A stretch of 64,000 nt of DNA. Source: Arsenicibacter rosenii (GTDB lineage: Bacteria > Bacteroidota > Bacteroidia > Cytophagales > Spirosomataceae). Below the pieces are notes generated by a model. That model did no database searches. It had not been told where the DNA came from and saw only the letters and a program-made list of their open reading frames with translations. The DNA lies in NCBI RefSeq assembly GCF_001870735.1, contig NZ_MORL01000001.1:933222-997221 (forward strand), in the 5' to 3' direction. Of the stretch, positions 57,936 through 64,000 are shown one piece after another. The translations under genes and the position numbers were made by a program. The first letter of the stretch is position 1, and every line of letters starts with the position of its first letter.

Positions 57936-59200
57936 GTTACTGTAATCAGATTGCAGTTTATTTGTGGCTGATGGTTAAGTTTTCGCGTGAGTAGCGCCCG
58001 TTCGAGCCCGAAACGCCGGAAGTCGGGCATAACCGGCGGCACGATCACGGAGGCCCTGGCGGTTTCCAGCGCCCGTTCTGCTTCCTGCCGTTGCTTTATG
58101 ATCCGGCCCTTTTGATAGTCGCTCGACTGCTCGTATTCATCGTCAAATCGTTTTAACAGCGTTTCGAGCGAGCGTATTTTCTGCCACTTTGACCGGTATT
58201 CGCGGTACTCCATGTCATACCGGCGGCGCTGGCTTTCGTGCTCAATATTGAGCAATTCGATTTTGTTTATGATTTCGGTGTCATCGTGCGGCAGTTGATT
58301 GATGATAAGGTTCTTCTGATACTCCAGATCGATTAGTTTTCCGGTCTGCATGATGTTCCCGGTAAAGTAGCTCAGGTCTTCGGTAGACTGAATATGCACC
58401 CGGATACAGTGCGCAGTCATTAGCCGGTTCAGGCTATCGAGCCGGATATCTGTAATGGTGTGTTGTTGTTGCTGCAGTTGATACCCTGAATGCTCAAAGC
58501 TGACTAACGGTTGTTCGGCCGGCGGAACCAGTTTAAATCCGTCGAGCGTCAGCACAACTATTCCGGAACCGTCTTTTTTATAAAACAGGCCTTCCTGTCT
58601 ACGCTTTTGTTCATCGGTCCAGGTAACGTGTAACAGGTCATGGCTCCGTAATGCCTCCCGTTCGACATGTTCCCATGTAGCAAATGCTTTGTTATACGAG
58701 GTCCAGAAACCGTCTGCAAATAAGGGCTGGCAAAAAAAGCCGCATACCAGAAAGACTACAAATACGATTGCTTCGCTCCGATGATCCTGTGCAGACAGCC
58801 GTAAGCCCGGATTCGCCGGCAATACAAACGGACGTTTCGAGAACGGATACAACAACGGTATCCCCTGCTTTGTGCACATGTCGAACAGCAGATGGCTGCC
58901 CAATGCGTAGGTACAAACAACAGCATAGGCTTTGGGAGCCAGCCACATTAACCCGATTACAGACAGATAGAAAAACAGGCTGTGGGTAATGGTCCGGTGA
59001 CCGAAACGCTTTTGCAGAAACGAAGCGGCCGGATAAAACACCTTCCCGATCAGACTACGGGTATGATCGACATCGGGCAACAACGCAAAAAAAACCGTCG
59101 CCCCCACGAGCGACGGTGTAGAGAAGACATTCACGTCGTGGAAGCTCGAAAAGATGCCGGTAAAAACGACCCCTCCAGCAACATGATTATATCCTTGCAT
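57896..59200 (-). CDS. YdjM-type inner-membrane metal-dependent hydrolase with coiled-coil tail
   Basis: 434 residues. The N-terminal about 150 residues match YdjM/DUF457 proteins: MQGYNHVAGGVVFTGIF, FALLPDVDHTRSLIGKVF, FGHRTITHSLFFYL and GSHLLFDMCTKQGIPLLYPF, whose His/Asp residues bind metal, with several membrane segments. After another TM (IVFVVFLVCGFFCQPLF) comes a long charged coiled coil (about 280-400), unusual for this family. Overlaps the recombinase start by 40 nt. YdjM is SOS-linked in E. coli; role here unknown. Confidence 0.8.
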   Translation of the reverse strand: MQGYNHVAGGVVFTGIFSSFHDVNVFSTPSLVGATVFFALLPDVDHTRSLIGKVFYPAASFLQKRFGHRTITHSLFFYLSVIGLMWLAPKAYAVVCTYALGSHLLFDMCTKQGIPLLYPFSKRPFVLPANPGLRLSAQDHRSEAIVFVVFLVCGFFCQPLFADGFWTSYNKAFATWEHVEREALRSHDLLHVTWTDEQKRRQEGLFYKKDGSGIVVLTLDGFKLVPPAEQPLVSFEHSGYQLQQQQHTITDIRLDSLNRLMTAHCIRVHIQSTEDLSYFTGNIMQTGKLIDLEYQKNLIINQLPHDDTEIINKIELLNIEHESQRRRYDMEYREYRSKWQKIRSLETLLKRFDDEYEQSSDYQKGRIIKQRQEAERALETARASVIVPPVMPDFRRFGLERALLTRKLNHQPQINCNLITVTWNSLQPKKTKRP

Positions 59201-59201
59201 A

Positions 59202-59735
59202 TCAGATTCCTGCCCGGAATGTGTCGGTAATTAAGATCCAGTGTTGCGGGGGGAAATCCGGCGTGATACGGTACTGCTGCCAACGGACATTGTACCGGTT
59301 TTCGCCGTACGGAGCGCCACCCAGCCGCTTGATCCCGTCCAGTAAAAACCACTTCACAATCAGGAAGCCGGACGGGAAACGTTTTTGAAACGCTGTTCGT
59401 GTCAGTTCTTCACCAGAGCCAACTCTCAGCTTTATGTCGGGGCTCTGGCTAAAATCAGACCTGCCGGTTTCCAGACCTTCCAGCTCGTCAGGGTCCGGCT
59501 CATCCGAAAAGTACCAGATATGAAGTTCGACGTTATCAAGGCGGTACATTGTCCGGTTGCCCGCATCTGCTGCAAAGAACTGTATACGCTGACTTTCGTC
59601 AACCAGCAAACGTGTAGCGCTTATTCCGGCCGCATAATAGCCGGAATCGGGTTCATCGGTCATTACGCATGGTTCTGTAGAAACAGAATCACAGGTTGCT
59701 AGTGCCAGAAATCCGCAAAGCAGAACCTGTTTCAT
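59202..59735 (-). CDS. Exported protein, possible lipoprotein
   Basis: 177 residues with a short signal (VLLCGFLALATC) ending in a Cys that may be lipidated. Beta-rich mature part (NVELHIWYFSDEPDPDELEG, FPSGFLIVKWFLLDGIKRLG). The W-Y-F-S-D/S-E-P motif recurs in the protein at 60556-61158 (LWWFSSEPALS) and loosely at 59732-60292, so the three are related paralogues. Overlaps its upstream neighbour by 4 nt. Confidence 0.68.
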   Translation of the reverse strand: MKQVLLCGFLALATCDSVSTEPCVMTDEPDSGYYAAGISATRLLVDESQRIQFFAADAGNRTMYRLDNVELHIWYFSDEPDPDELEGLETGRSDFSQSPDIKLRVGSGEELTRTAFQKRFPSGFLIVKWFLLDGIKRLGGAPYGENRYNVRWQQYRITPDFPPQHWILITDTFRAGI

Positions 59736-60292
59736 AGATTCAGGCAGGTTTTCAGGGATGACCCCTTCGTTGTCAGAAACCAGCTGAACGATTCATTACC
59801 TAATTCATCGGTTAAACGCACGACACACAATGATTGCGGCCCGGTCTGGAAAACGAATGACTTATCAGGTTGATAATTGGTTACTGTCATTCCTTTTTCG
59901 TCGGTCGTCTGCGTGAAAAGATCAAACGATTGATCCGGTTCGCGGATTTCCTGTGCATCGGGCCCGTCTTCATCATCCATGTCGACAGGATCGGTCAATT
60001 GGGTAATTGCTTTTTGCGGATCTGTGTTCAGGTCAAAATAAAACAGGTCAACCGTAAGATTTGCAGGTTCGGCCGGCAGTGTATTCCGACACAGGCCCGC
60101 CGTCACGGTAAAGCTTCCTTCGGTTTCCGGTGCGGCATATGGCAGATTGTTATAGCCGATCACAGCGGATTCGTCGGGCGCCACACTGTCAGCTTGTTTT
60201 TTACAACCCGACAGCGACGATGAGATAACGACAAACGTGTAGCAGTAGCAAAGAGCGGCTATCAGCGAATGGAAAAACAGTGCTTTCTTCAT
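59732..60292 (-). CDS. Lipoprotein of a paralogous set
   Basis: 186 residues, lipobox SLSGC after a hydrophobic signal. Mature part has DLFYFDLNTDPQKAITQLTD, similar in position to the W-Y-F-S-x-E-P stretch of its neighbours, an acidic middle (DPVDMDDEDGPDAQEIREPD), and FVFQTGPQSLCVVRLTDELG. Probably a periplasmic or surface beta-sandwich. Same operon as 59202-59735. Confidence 0.7.
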   Translation of the reverse strand: MKKALFFHSLIAALCYCYTFVVISSSLSGCKKQADSVAPDESAVIGYNNLPYAAPETEGSFTVTAGLCRNTLPAEPANLTVDLFYFDLNTDPQKAITQLTDPVDMDDEDGPDAQEIREPDQSFDLFTQTTDEKGMTVTNYQPDKSFVFQTGPQSLCVVRLTDELGNESFSWFLTTKGSSLKTCLNL

Positions 60293-60343
60293 GATCTAAT
60301 GAATGGTTTTAAGGATGGCAGGAGCCATCCAACTCAGAGTGGG

Positions 60344-60601
60344 TTATTGAAACGCTAATTTGATATGCGGGTAAACCTTACCAGATGCAACAGTCAGATA
60401 TCCGGCGGTCGCCGGATATTGTCCGGAACCATCCGGTTTGTTAGCCCACGCGGAAAACTGATAATTACCGGTCGGCACAAACCAATACATTCCTTTTTTG
60501 GTGCCTGTACCATCTTCTGCATACAGCCAGAACTCCATACGCTGGCCATTCCGGCTCAGCGTAATGTGTGCATCAGCCGGCTTGCCTTTACCATACACCA
60601 C
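60344..60601 (-). CDS. Beta-domain fragment, probably continuation of the preceding lipoprotein
   Basis: 85 residues from a GTG. RNGQRMEFWLYAEDGTGTKK, FVPTGNYQFSAWANKPDGSG look like a secreted beta domain without its own signal peptide. The upstream frame has a stop (TAA) shortly before, and it overlaps the lipoprotein frame by 46 nt. A -1 shift near 60610 would join the two; otherwise a separate small gene. Confidence 0.5.
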   Translation of the reverse strand: MVYGKGKPADAHITLSRNGQRMEFWLYAEDGTGTKKGMYWFVPTGNYQFSAWANKPDGSGQYPATAGYLTVASGKVYPHIKLAFQ

Positions 60602-61158
60602 AGGCTTACTTTAAGTTTTCCGAAACCGGAATAATAGCCTGAATAGGCAGGATTGGTCGTGCTGTTTTCGTTCGTTATCAGCAGACCGTCGCTGTTCTGC
60701 GAGACATTAAACTTGTAATAAATACCGGATTCATTCGCTTCACCAATGTACCAGCCAGACTTAATTGTTTTACGGGTGTAACTACGGCGATTCGTGGGTT
60801 TTACGATACTGACGGTCGGCGTGTTGTAGCGATTTTTTACTGCGCTGTTGTCTTGCCAACTGCTCAGCGCGGGCTCCGACGAAAACCACCAAAGCCGCGT
60901 TACATAACCCGATGGCCGAAAAACTTCGGTCTCGTTGTTCATGTAGCCAATTGTCAGTTTAGCCCGCTCACCAGCCGCTATACGGGCGGTTTGTCTGTAA
61001 TCGGTTTCATCTGATATCGTCGTATCAGATTCATAGTCAACCCTGGCATTTGTGCTGTGGTCCGGCTTGTGTTCGCTCAGCCAGTCATTAGGAGCGGGTT
61101 GTTTACATGAGAACAGAACAGCTAGTAAGCTGCCTAAAATCGAGAATAGTTTACGCAT
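60556..61158 (-). CDS. Lipoprotein, C-terminus possibly frameshifted
   Basis: 200 residues. Signal with lipobox-like LFSC (MRKLFSILGSLLAVLFSCKQ), then ARIAAGERAKLTIGYMNNET, RLWWFSSEPALSSWQDNSAV and KSGWYIGEANESGIYYKFNV. The last 18 residues (VSLWCMVKASRLMHTLR) look like an out-of-frame reading of the next frame. First gene of the lipoprotein operon, with palindromic sites in front. Confidence 0.68.
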   Translation of the reverse strand: MRKLFSILGSLLAVLFSCKQPAPNDWLSEHKPDHSTNARVDYESDTTISDETDYRQTARIAAGERAKLTIGYMNNETEVFRPSGYVTRLWWFSSEPALSSWQDNSAVKNRYNTPTVSIVKPTNRRSYTRKTIKSGWYIGEANESGIYYKFNVSQNSDGLLITNENSTTNPAYSGYYSGFGKLKVSLWCMVKASRLMHTLR

Positions 61159-61161
61159 AAC

Positions 61162-61231
61162 ACAAATGTAAATTTGTTAATAGCCGTAAACATGCAAATA
61201 TTTAACAGTATTTACAAATATATATTTGTAA
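61162..61231. promoter_or_regulatory. Operator cluster of the lipoprotein operon
   Basis: ACAAAT-GTAA-ATTTGT (61162-61177), a half site TGCAAATA (61193-61200) and a perfect palindrome TTACAAATATATATTTGTAA (61212-61231). The last also contains TATATTTG, a -7 box, on both strands. Similar sites lie at 49.3 and 63.6 kb. Confidence 0.65.
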
Positions 61232-61245
61232 GCATCATTAAATAA

Positions 61246-61274
61246 AAATCCTGCCAGCAAGGCCAGCAGGATTT
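61246..61274 (-). terminator. Second terminator between RecE-like gene and lipoprotein operon
   Basis: AAATCCTGC (61246-61254) and GCAGGATTT (61266-61274), T-rich tail on the minus strand. With TAACTTTG about 40 nt upstream it could end a short independent RNA. Confidence 0.7.
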
Positions 61275-61370
61275 GAGTACTCTAAATCAAAATTTTCACA
61301 AAGTTAAGTTCCTTTTGACATTTAGCACGTCATAAATGCTGTAGGAGTGTAAATTCTTACAGGACAAGTT

Positions 61371-61403
61371 AAAACGCCGGGCTTACGATAAACCCGGCGT
61401 TTT
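61371..61403 (-). terminator. Terminator of the RecE-like gene
   Basis: AAAACGCCGGG (61371-61381) and CCCGGCGTTTT (61393-61403), abutting the stop codon. Confidence 0.88.
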
Positions 61404-62069
61404 TTACAGTCCAGTAATTGAGTTTACTATTCCCTCCTGATTTTCCGGATTTTGACACCATGTTGATGGTTTAAACTGTTGCCCACTGTCAATCCGCCGT
61501 TTCCATTCGCGCAAAAGAGTCTTATATTTTTTGCGCCCTGCTGCAATAAACGTCCCTCCTTCATAGTACTGCACGATCCAAATGTGAAACGGGGCAACTT
61601 TCTGGACCGCAACAAATAAAAACTGCTTTGCCCCTATTGCGTCCAGATAAAAGGCCGCTTGCCGGTCATAATCATAGTTTTCGGATGATTTTAAGAAATC
61701 GGCCAATGACTTACACGACGTTGATTTGATATCAACCACTATTCTGCCTTTATGAACGATGTCTAATTTACTTTTTAATGCCAGTCCCGTTGCCGGGTCT
61801 TCCCAAAGCTTAATAATTTCCTTTCTGGAGAACGGTACTATCCATCTTAGGTATTTATCGTTTTTAGCGTTTAGGGCCAACTTCTGCACGAGTGCCAAAT
61901 CGATGTTTCCGGGCAGTTCGCTGACCTTGTGCGGTTCCAGAATTAATTCATGCAAGGCAGTTCCAAAGGCAAAGGCCGCAACAGGCTTTTTTTTGTTATA
62001 GCCGAAAATATGGTTTTTGAATTCCGTAAGATCTGAGTTTGATATTCGGGGTATTGAACGGTAATTCAT
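61404..62069 (-). CDS. RecE-like PD-(D/E)XK exonuclease domain protein
   Basis: 221 residues. ISNSDLTEFKNHIFGY, AFAFGTALHELILEPHKV, LKSKLDIVHKGRIVVDIKST (catalytic D...D-x-K) and YDYDRQAAFYLDAIG (the Q of motif III) are the pattern of RecE-type/DUF3799 nucleases. It would resect double-strand ends for phage- or island-type recombination, usually with a single-strand annealing partner; none is recognised in the window. Single gene with its own terminator. Confidence 0.85.
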   Translation of the reverse strand: MNYRSIPRISNSDLTEFKNHIFGYNKKKPVAAFAFGTALHELILEPHKVSELPGNIDLALVQKLALNAKNDKYLRWIVPFSRKEIIKLWEDPATGLALKSKLDIVHKGRIVVDIKSTSCKSLADFLKSSENYDYDRQAAFYLDAIGAKQFLFVAVQKVAPFHIWIVQYYEGGTFIAAGRKKYKTLLREWKRRIDSGQQFKPSTWCQNPENQEGIVNSITGL

Positions 62070-62087
62070 ATACGTAGTCGGTGAGAA

Positions 62088-62110
62088 GCCCGATGATTAC
62101 TTCATCGGGC
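62088..62110 (-). terminator. Hairpin after gene 62120-62713
   Basis: GCCCGATGA (62088-62096) and TCATCGGGC (62102-62110), loop TTACT. Confidence 0.65.
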
Positions 62111-62119
62111 CTGTTTAGG

Positions 62120-62713
62120 TTATTCTTCAGTAGTTATCTCCGGTATGGCTACGGGTACCGGTAGTTGGTACCCTACAGCAAACGTGTCTGAAACGACCTG
62201 ATAAACGGCCGTGCTGGTTATTGTGTCTAACCGATAAACCGGATTCGTGAGGGCAAATTCTTTTAGCTCTGTGACAACCTGATTATCAGCTGGCTTATAC
62301 TCAAATTTTGCCAGAAACCACGTACCTGCCGGTTGCACTTTCTCATTTTTCCTCTTCTCGGCAGTAACAGTCAGTACTACATCAGAAAGCTGCAAATCGT
62401 CATAAAAAAGTGGTTCGATTAAGTTAAACAGCTCATTGACAGACGAATTATTAAACATTATGGACGAAAGAGCCTTTTTCTCGTCGACAAAAAACACTTC
62501 GGCCCATGTCTCATTGCGGCCTCTGGAAAAAAGGTTTTCCTCAAAAATCCGCCAGGCAACCGGCTGAATCGATAGTGTAGTTCCTACGTCCGTAACGCCA
62601 TTGATATTGAAACGTCCGGTCTGGCCATTGAACCGATATTGGCGTGGTCTCCCCTGTAAATACTTGATTGAAAACGTGACTTCGCCGGTTTGGGTGTTAA
62701 CTTCCTTATACAT
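62120..62713 (-). CDS. Island protein upstream of nuclease, unknown
   Basis: 197 residues, beta-rich: TGEVTFSIKYLQGRPRQYRF, NETWAEVFFVDEKKALSSIM, FLAKFEYKPADNQVVTELKE. Its position before a RecE-like nuclease is where phages keep annealing or single-strand-binding proteins, but no motif of those is visible. Start at 62713 has an A-rich leader. Confidence 0.65.
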   Translation of the reverse strand: MYKEVNTQTGEVTFSIKYLQGRPRQYRFNGQTGRFNINGVTDVGTTLSIQPVAWRIFEENLFSRGRNETWAEVFFVDEKKALSSIMFNNSSVNELFNLIEPLFYDDLQLSDVVLTVTAEKRKNEKVQPAGTWFLAKFEYKPADNQVVTELKEFALTNPVYRLDTITSTAVYQVVSDTFAVGYQLPVPVAIPEITTEE

Positions 62714-62748
62714 AGTCGTAAAAATTTGAGTGTTCGATTGGGAAAGTG

Positions 62749-62771
62749 GCCGCAGCGGGACCCGCTGCGGC
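62749..62771 (-). terminator. Terminator after SymE-like gene
   Basis: GCCGCAGCGGG (62749-62759) and CCCGCTGCGGC (62761-62771), nearly without a loop; no clear T tract. Confidence 0.6.
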
Positions 62772-62779
62772 TGTCGGGA

Positions 62780-62962
62780 TTATTGCTTTCGGATTATGAT
62801 TGCGCCATCCTCACAAACAATATTGACCAGTTGATTGGGCAGAAAGCCGGCTTTTTCAAACCAGTTGCCGGCTAACTCAAGTGAAGGCGTAACAGTAGTT
62901 TTTCGGTATCCAATAGCACCGCTAACTTTATAGCGGGCCTGTATTTTTCTGATTCGCTTCAT
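62780..62962 (-). CDS. SymE-like small protein
   Basis: 60 residues. PSLELAGNWFEKAGFLPNQL plus VNIVCEDGAIIIRK matches the SymE toxin family (AbrB-like fold). SymE in E. coli is SOS-induced and condenses DNA; its translation is blocked by an antisense RNA. Whether an antisense RNA exists here is unknown. Overlaps the upstream gene by 4 nt. Confidence 0.8.
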   Translation of the reverse strand: MKRIRKIQARYKVSGAIGYRKTTVTPSLELAGNWFEKAGFLPNQLVNIVCEDGAIIIRKQ

Positions 62963-63150
62963 AGGATAGCGGGCTCTCCAAAGGCTTTACGTATCTGCGA
63001 ATCAATCTCTTCGTACCAGTTGGCGGCTTCTACGAGATTGCTTACATCGACCCCACCAATTTCATATCGGCTAATGTCTATTTCTGCGGGGCTTCCGGGA
63101 TACTCCCATGTTGCAGGTTCAGCGGGGCCATAAGTGCCAACTACCATCAT
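62959..63150 (-). CDS. Small acidic protein, unknown
   Basis: 63 residues, acidic (EIDISRYEIGGVDVSNLVEA, EIDSQIRKAFGEP). One-base overlap upstream and four-base overlap with the SymE-like gene; might be an antitoxin-like partner by position only. Confidence 0.6.
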   Translation of the reverse strand: MMVVGTYGPAEPATWEYPGSPAEIDISRYEIGGVDVSNLVEAANWYEEIDSQIRKAFGEPAIL

Positions 63151-63548
63151 TACGACACCATATAGTTTAATTTATTCACAAAAAGGAAACATAGCTTTAT
63201 AGGCCCCTGACCAAAGCCAGGGGTGTTACGATCAGAAAGGGAGAAACTAGTAAGCGCCTCATATTCAGCCATCATATTCAGGTGCTCAGCTTCCTGACAA
63301 ATAAGCCCAAGCGCCGACAGAACGGAGGTTTTAACATTCTGGAATTCATCAAATCCGATCCATTTCCAGCCATAAGGAAACGTTTCCGATTGATAGACCT
63401 GTACTTGTGGGCCGATGACATAATAGGTCATTTTATAGCGTTTTGTACCGGCCTGCCGCTCAACACGGCAAACTGAACCAGAGCCTTCCGGGCACTGATA
63501 ATACTCAACGCCTATCGGCTGCGATACGGGATAAGTTACTGTTTTCAT
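63150..63548 (-). CDS. First gene of the SymE-like operon, unknown
   Basis: 132 residues, beta-rich (YQCPEGSGSVCRVERQAGTK, YKMTYYVIGPQVQVYQSETF) then helical (SVLSALGLICQEAEHLNMMA). Starts beside the divergent region with TGCAAATA-type sites. No family recognised. Confidence 0.65.
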   Translation of the reverse strand: MKTVTYPVSQPIGVEYYQCPEGSGSVCRVERQAGTKRYKMTYYVIGPQVQVYQSETFPYGWKWIGFDEFQNVKTSVLSALGLICQEAEHLNMMAEYEALTSFSLSDRNTPGFGQGPIKLCFLFVNKLNYMVS

Positions 63549-63598
63549 GATTTTTTTGATTTAGAGATTTATTATAGCTCTGCTGAACTACACTACTA

Positions 63599-63673
63599 AA
63601 ATACAAATAATTATATGCAAATCAAAATGATAACAAAGAAAAATATGCTTTATTATGCAAATATTTATTTGTA
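63599..63673. promoter_or_regulatory. Divergent operator region before SLOG gene
   Basis: Half sites ATACAAATAA (from 63601) and ATGCAAATC (from 63615), and a near-palindrome ATGCAAATA-TT-TATTTGTAT (63655-63674) between two divergent genes; the same motif as at 49361 and 61193. Confidence 0.6.
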
Positions 63674-63702
63674 TATTTACTATAGAAACTGACAAAAACA
63701 CT

Positions 63703-64000
63703 ATGAAAACTGCGCTACTGGCTAGCCGCCACTTAACCAAACCAGAACACTACGAAAAAATTAAAGTCGCTTTGCAAGAGCTGGGCACGACGCATGTGCT
63801 ACACGGCGCCGAAGGGGCGGGAAAAGAACACGCGCAGACCTGGGCAAAGGAAACCGGCAACGCTGAAACGGGTTACGCGCCCGACTGGTCGACGCATGGA
63901 CGGGCTGCCGGCCCGATTCGGGGCAAGAAGTTGATAGCCGACGCCGATAACTGTCTGGCGCTTTGGGACGGCAAGAGCCCCGGCACCCGCCATGAGCTCG
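63703..64000 (+). CDS. YspA/DUF2493 SLOG-family protein, 3' end outside window
   Basis: 99 residues visible. HVLHGAEGAGKEHAQTWAKE (Rossmann-like G-rich loop), YAPDWSTHGRAAGPIRGKKL and DADNCLALWDGKSPGTRHEL match DUF2493/YspA-type SLOG proteins, which bind nucleotide-derived ligands and occur in plasmids, phages and conflict systems. Unlike the rest of the AT-rich neighbours it is GC-rich. Confidence 0.82.
   Translation, partial: MKTALLASRHLTKPEHYEKIKVALQELGTTHVLHGAEGAGKEHAQTWAKETGNAETGYAPDWSTHGRAAGPIRGKKLIADADNCLALWDGKSPGTRHEL

Larger units (their letters stand above)
45827..64000. mobile_element. Second integrative island, tandem to the prophage, right end outside window
   Basis: Begins at the same tRNA 3' end with a broken integrase, and carries a resolvase, a restriction fragment, a nucleotide-metabolism cluster, another tyrosine recombinase, a RecE-like nuclease, SymE-like and SLOG proteins. 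No third copy of the 26-bp core was seen up to 64000. Core-like genes are absent. Confidence 0.65.

Overview
The window reads as a Bacteroidota chromosome (a Cytophagales/Spirosoma-like host is my inference). Two tRNA promoters fit the Bacteroidota TTG-N20-TAnnTTTG pattern, start regions are A-rich rather than Shine-Dalgarno-like, and several families (DUF3127, DUF6712, DUF5977, KHTG-type integrase) are typical of that phylum.

Layout. (1) 1-2281 is core chromosome: an SH3-like membrane protein, tRNA-Lys, a DUF3127 protein and elbB. (2) tRNA-Leu(GAG), 2282-2363, is the insertion site of a prophage. The last 26 bp of the tRNA locus (2340-2365) recur exactly at 45801-45826, so attL and attR bound an element of about 43.5 kb. 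An integrase and an OLD-family nuclease run rightward from attL. Almost everything else runs leftward from a repressor-type switch near 45.1 kb: replication (TOPRIM primase-helicase, an iteron-like region), tail fibres, head protease/scaffold/capsid, a DNA-modification group (ParB-like, GT-A glycosyltransferase-like, N6-methylase with a clamp-binding tail), terminase, portal, lysis genes with a candidate one-piece spanin, and a siphovirus tail with a 1459-residue tape measure. Three AT-rich cargo genes lie on the opposite strand: OLD nuclease, an Mrr/STAND fusion, and a small unknown gene with its own promoter and a perfect 38-bp hairpin. Many gene junctions carry hairpins and a repeated GTCCTGT motif. 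Two junctions hold elaborate RNA folds.

(3) 45.8-64.0 kb is a second mobile island placed in tandem: an integrase broken by one in-frame TAG directly beyond attR, a serine resolvase, an orphan HsdR C-terminal piece, a catalytic-only tyrosine recombinase frameshifted into a STAND-like ATPase, a YdjM-like membrane protein, lipoproteins, a RecE-like nuclease, a SymE-like protein and a SLOG (DUF2493) protein. A shared palindromic site precedes several of these.

The most interesting locus is 49.5-56.3 kb. It is a same-strand, AT-rich run of nucleotide-handling proteins: a P-loop/deoxycytidylate deaminase fusion (AvcD-like), an unknown protein with a late in-frame stop, a membrane-anchored hypoxanthine-phosphoribosyltransferase-like fusion, a QueC-like ATP pyrophosphatase and a uridine-kinase-like protein. 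I infer a candidate antiphage system built on nucleotide chemistry. I do not recognise the combination as a described system.
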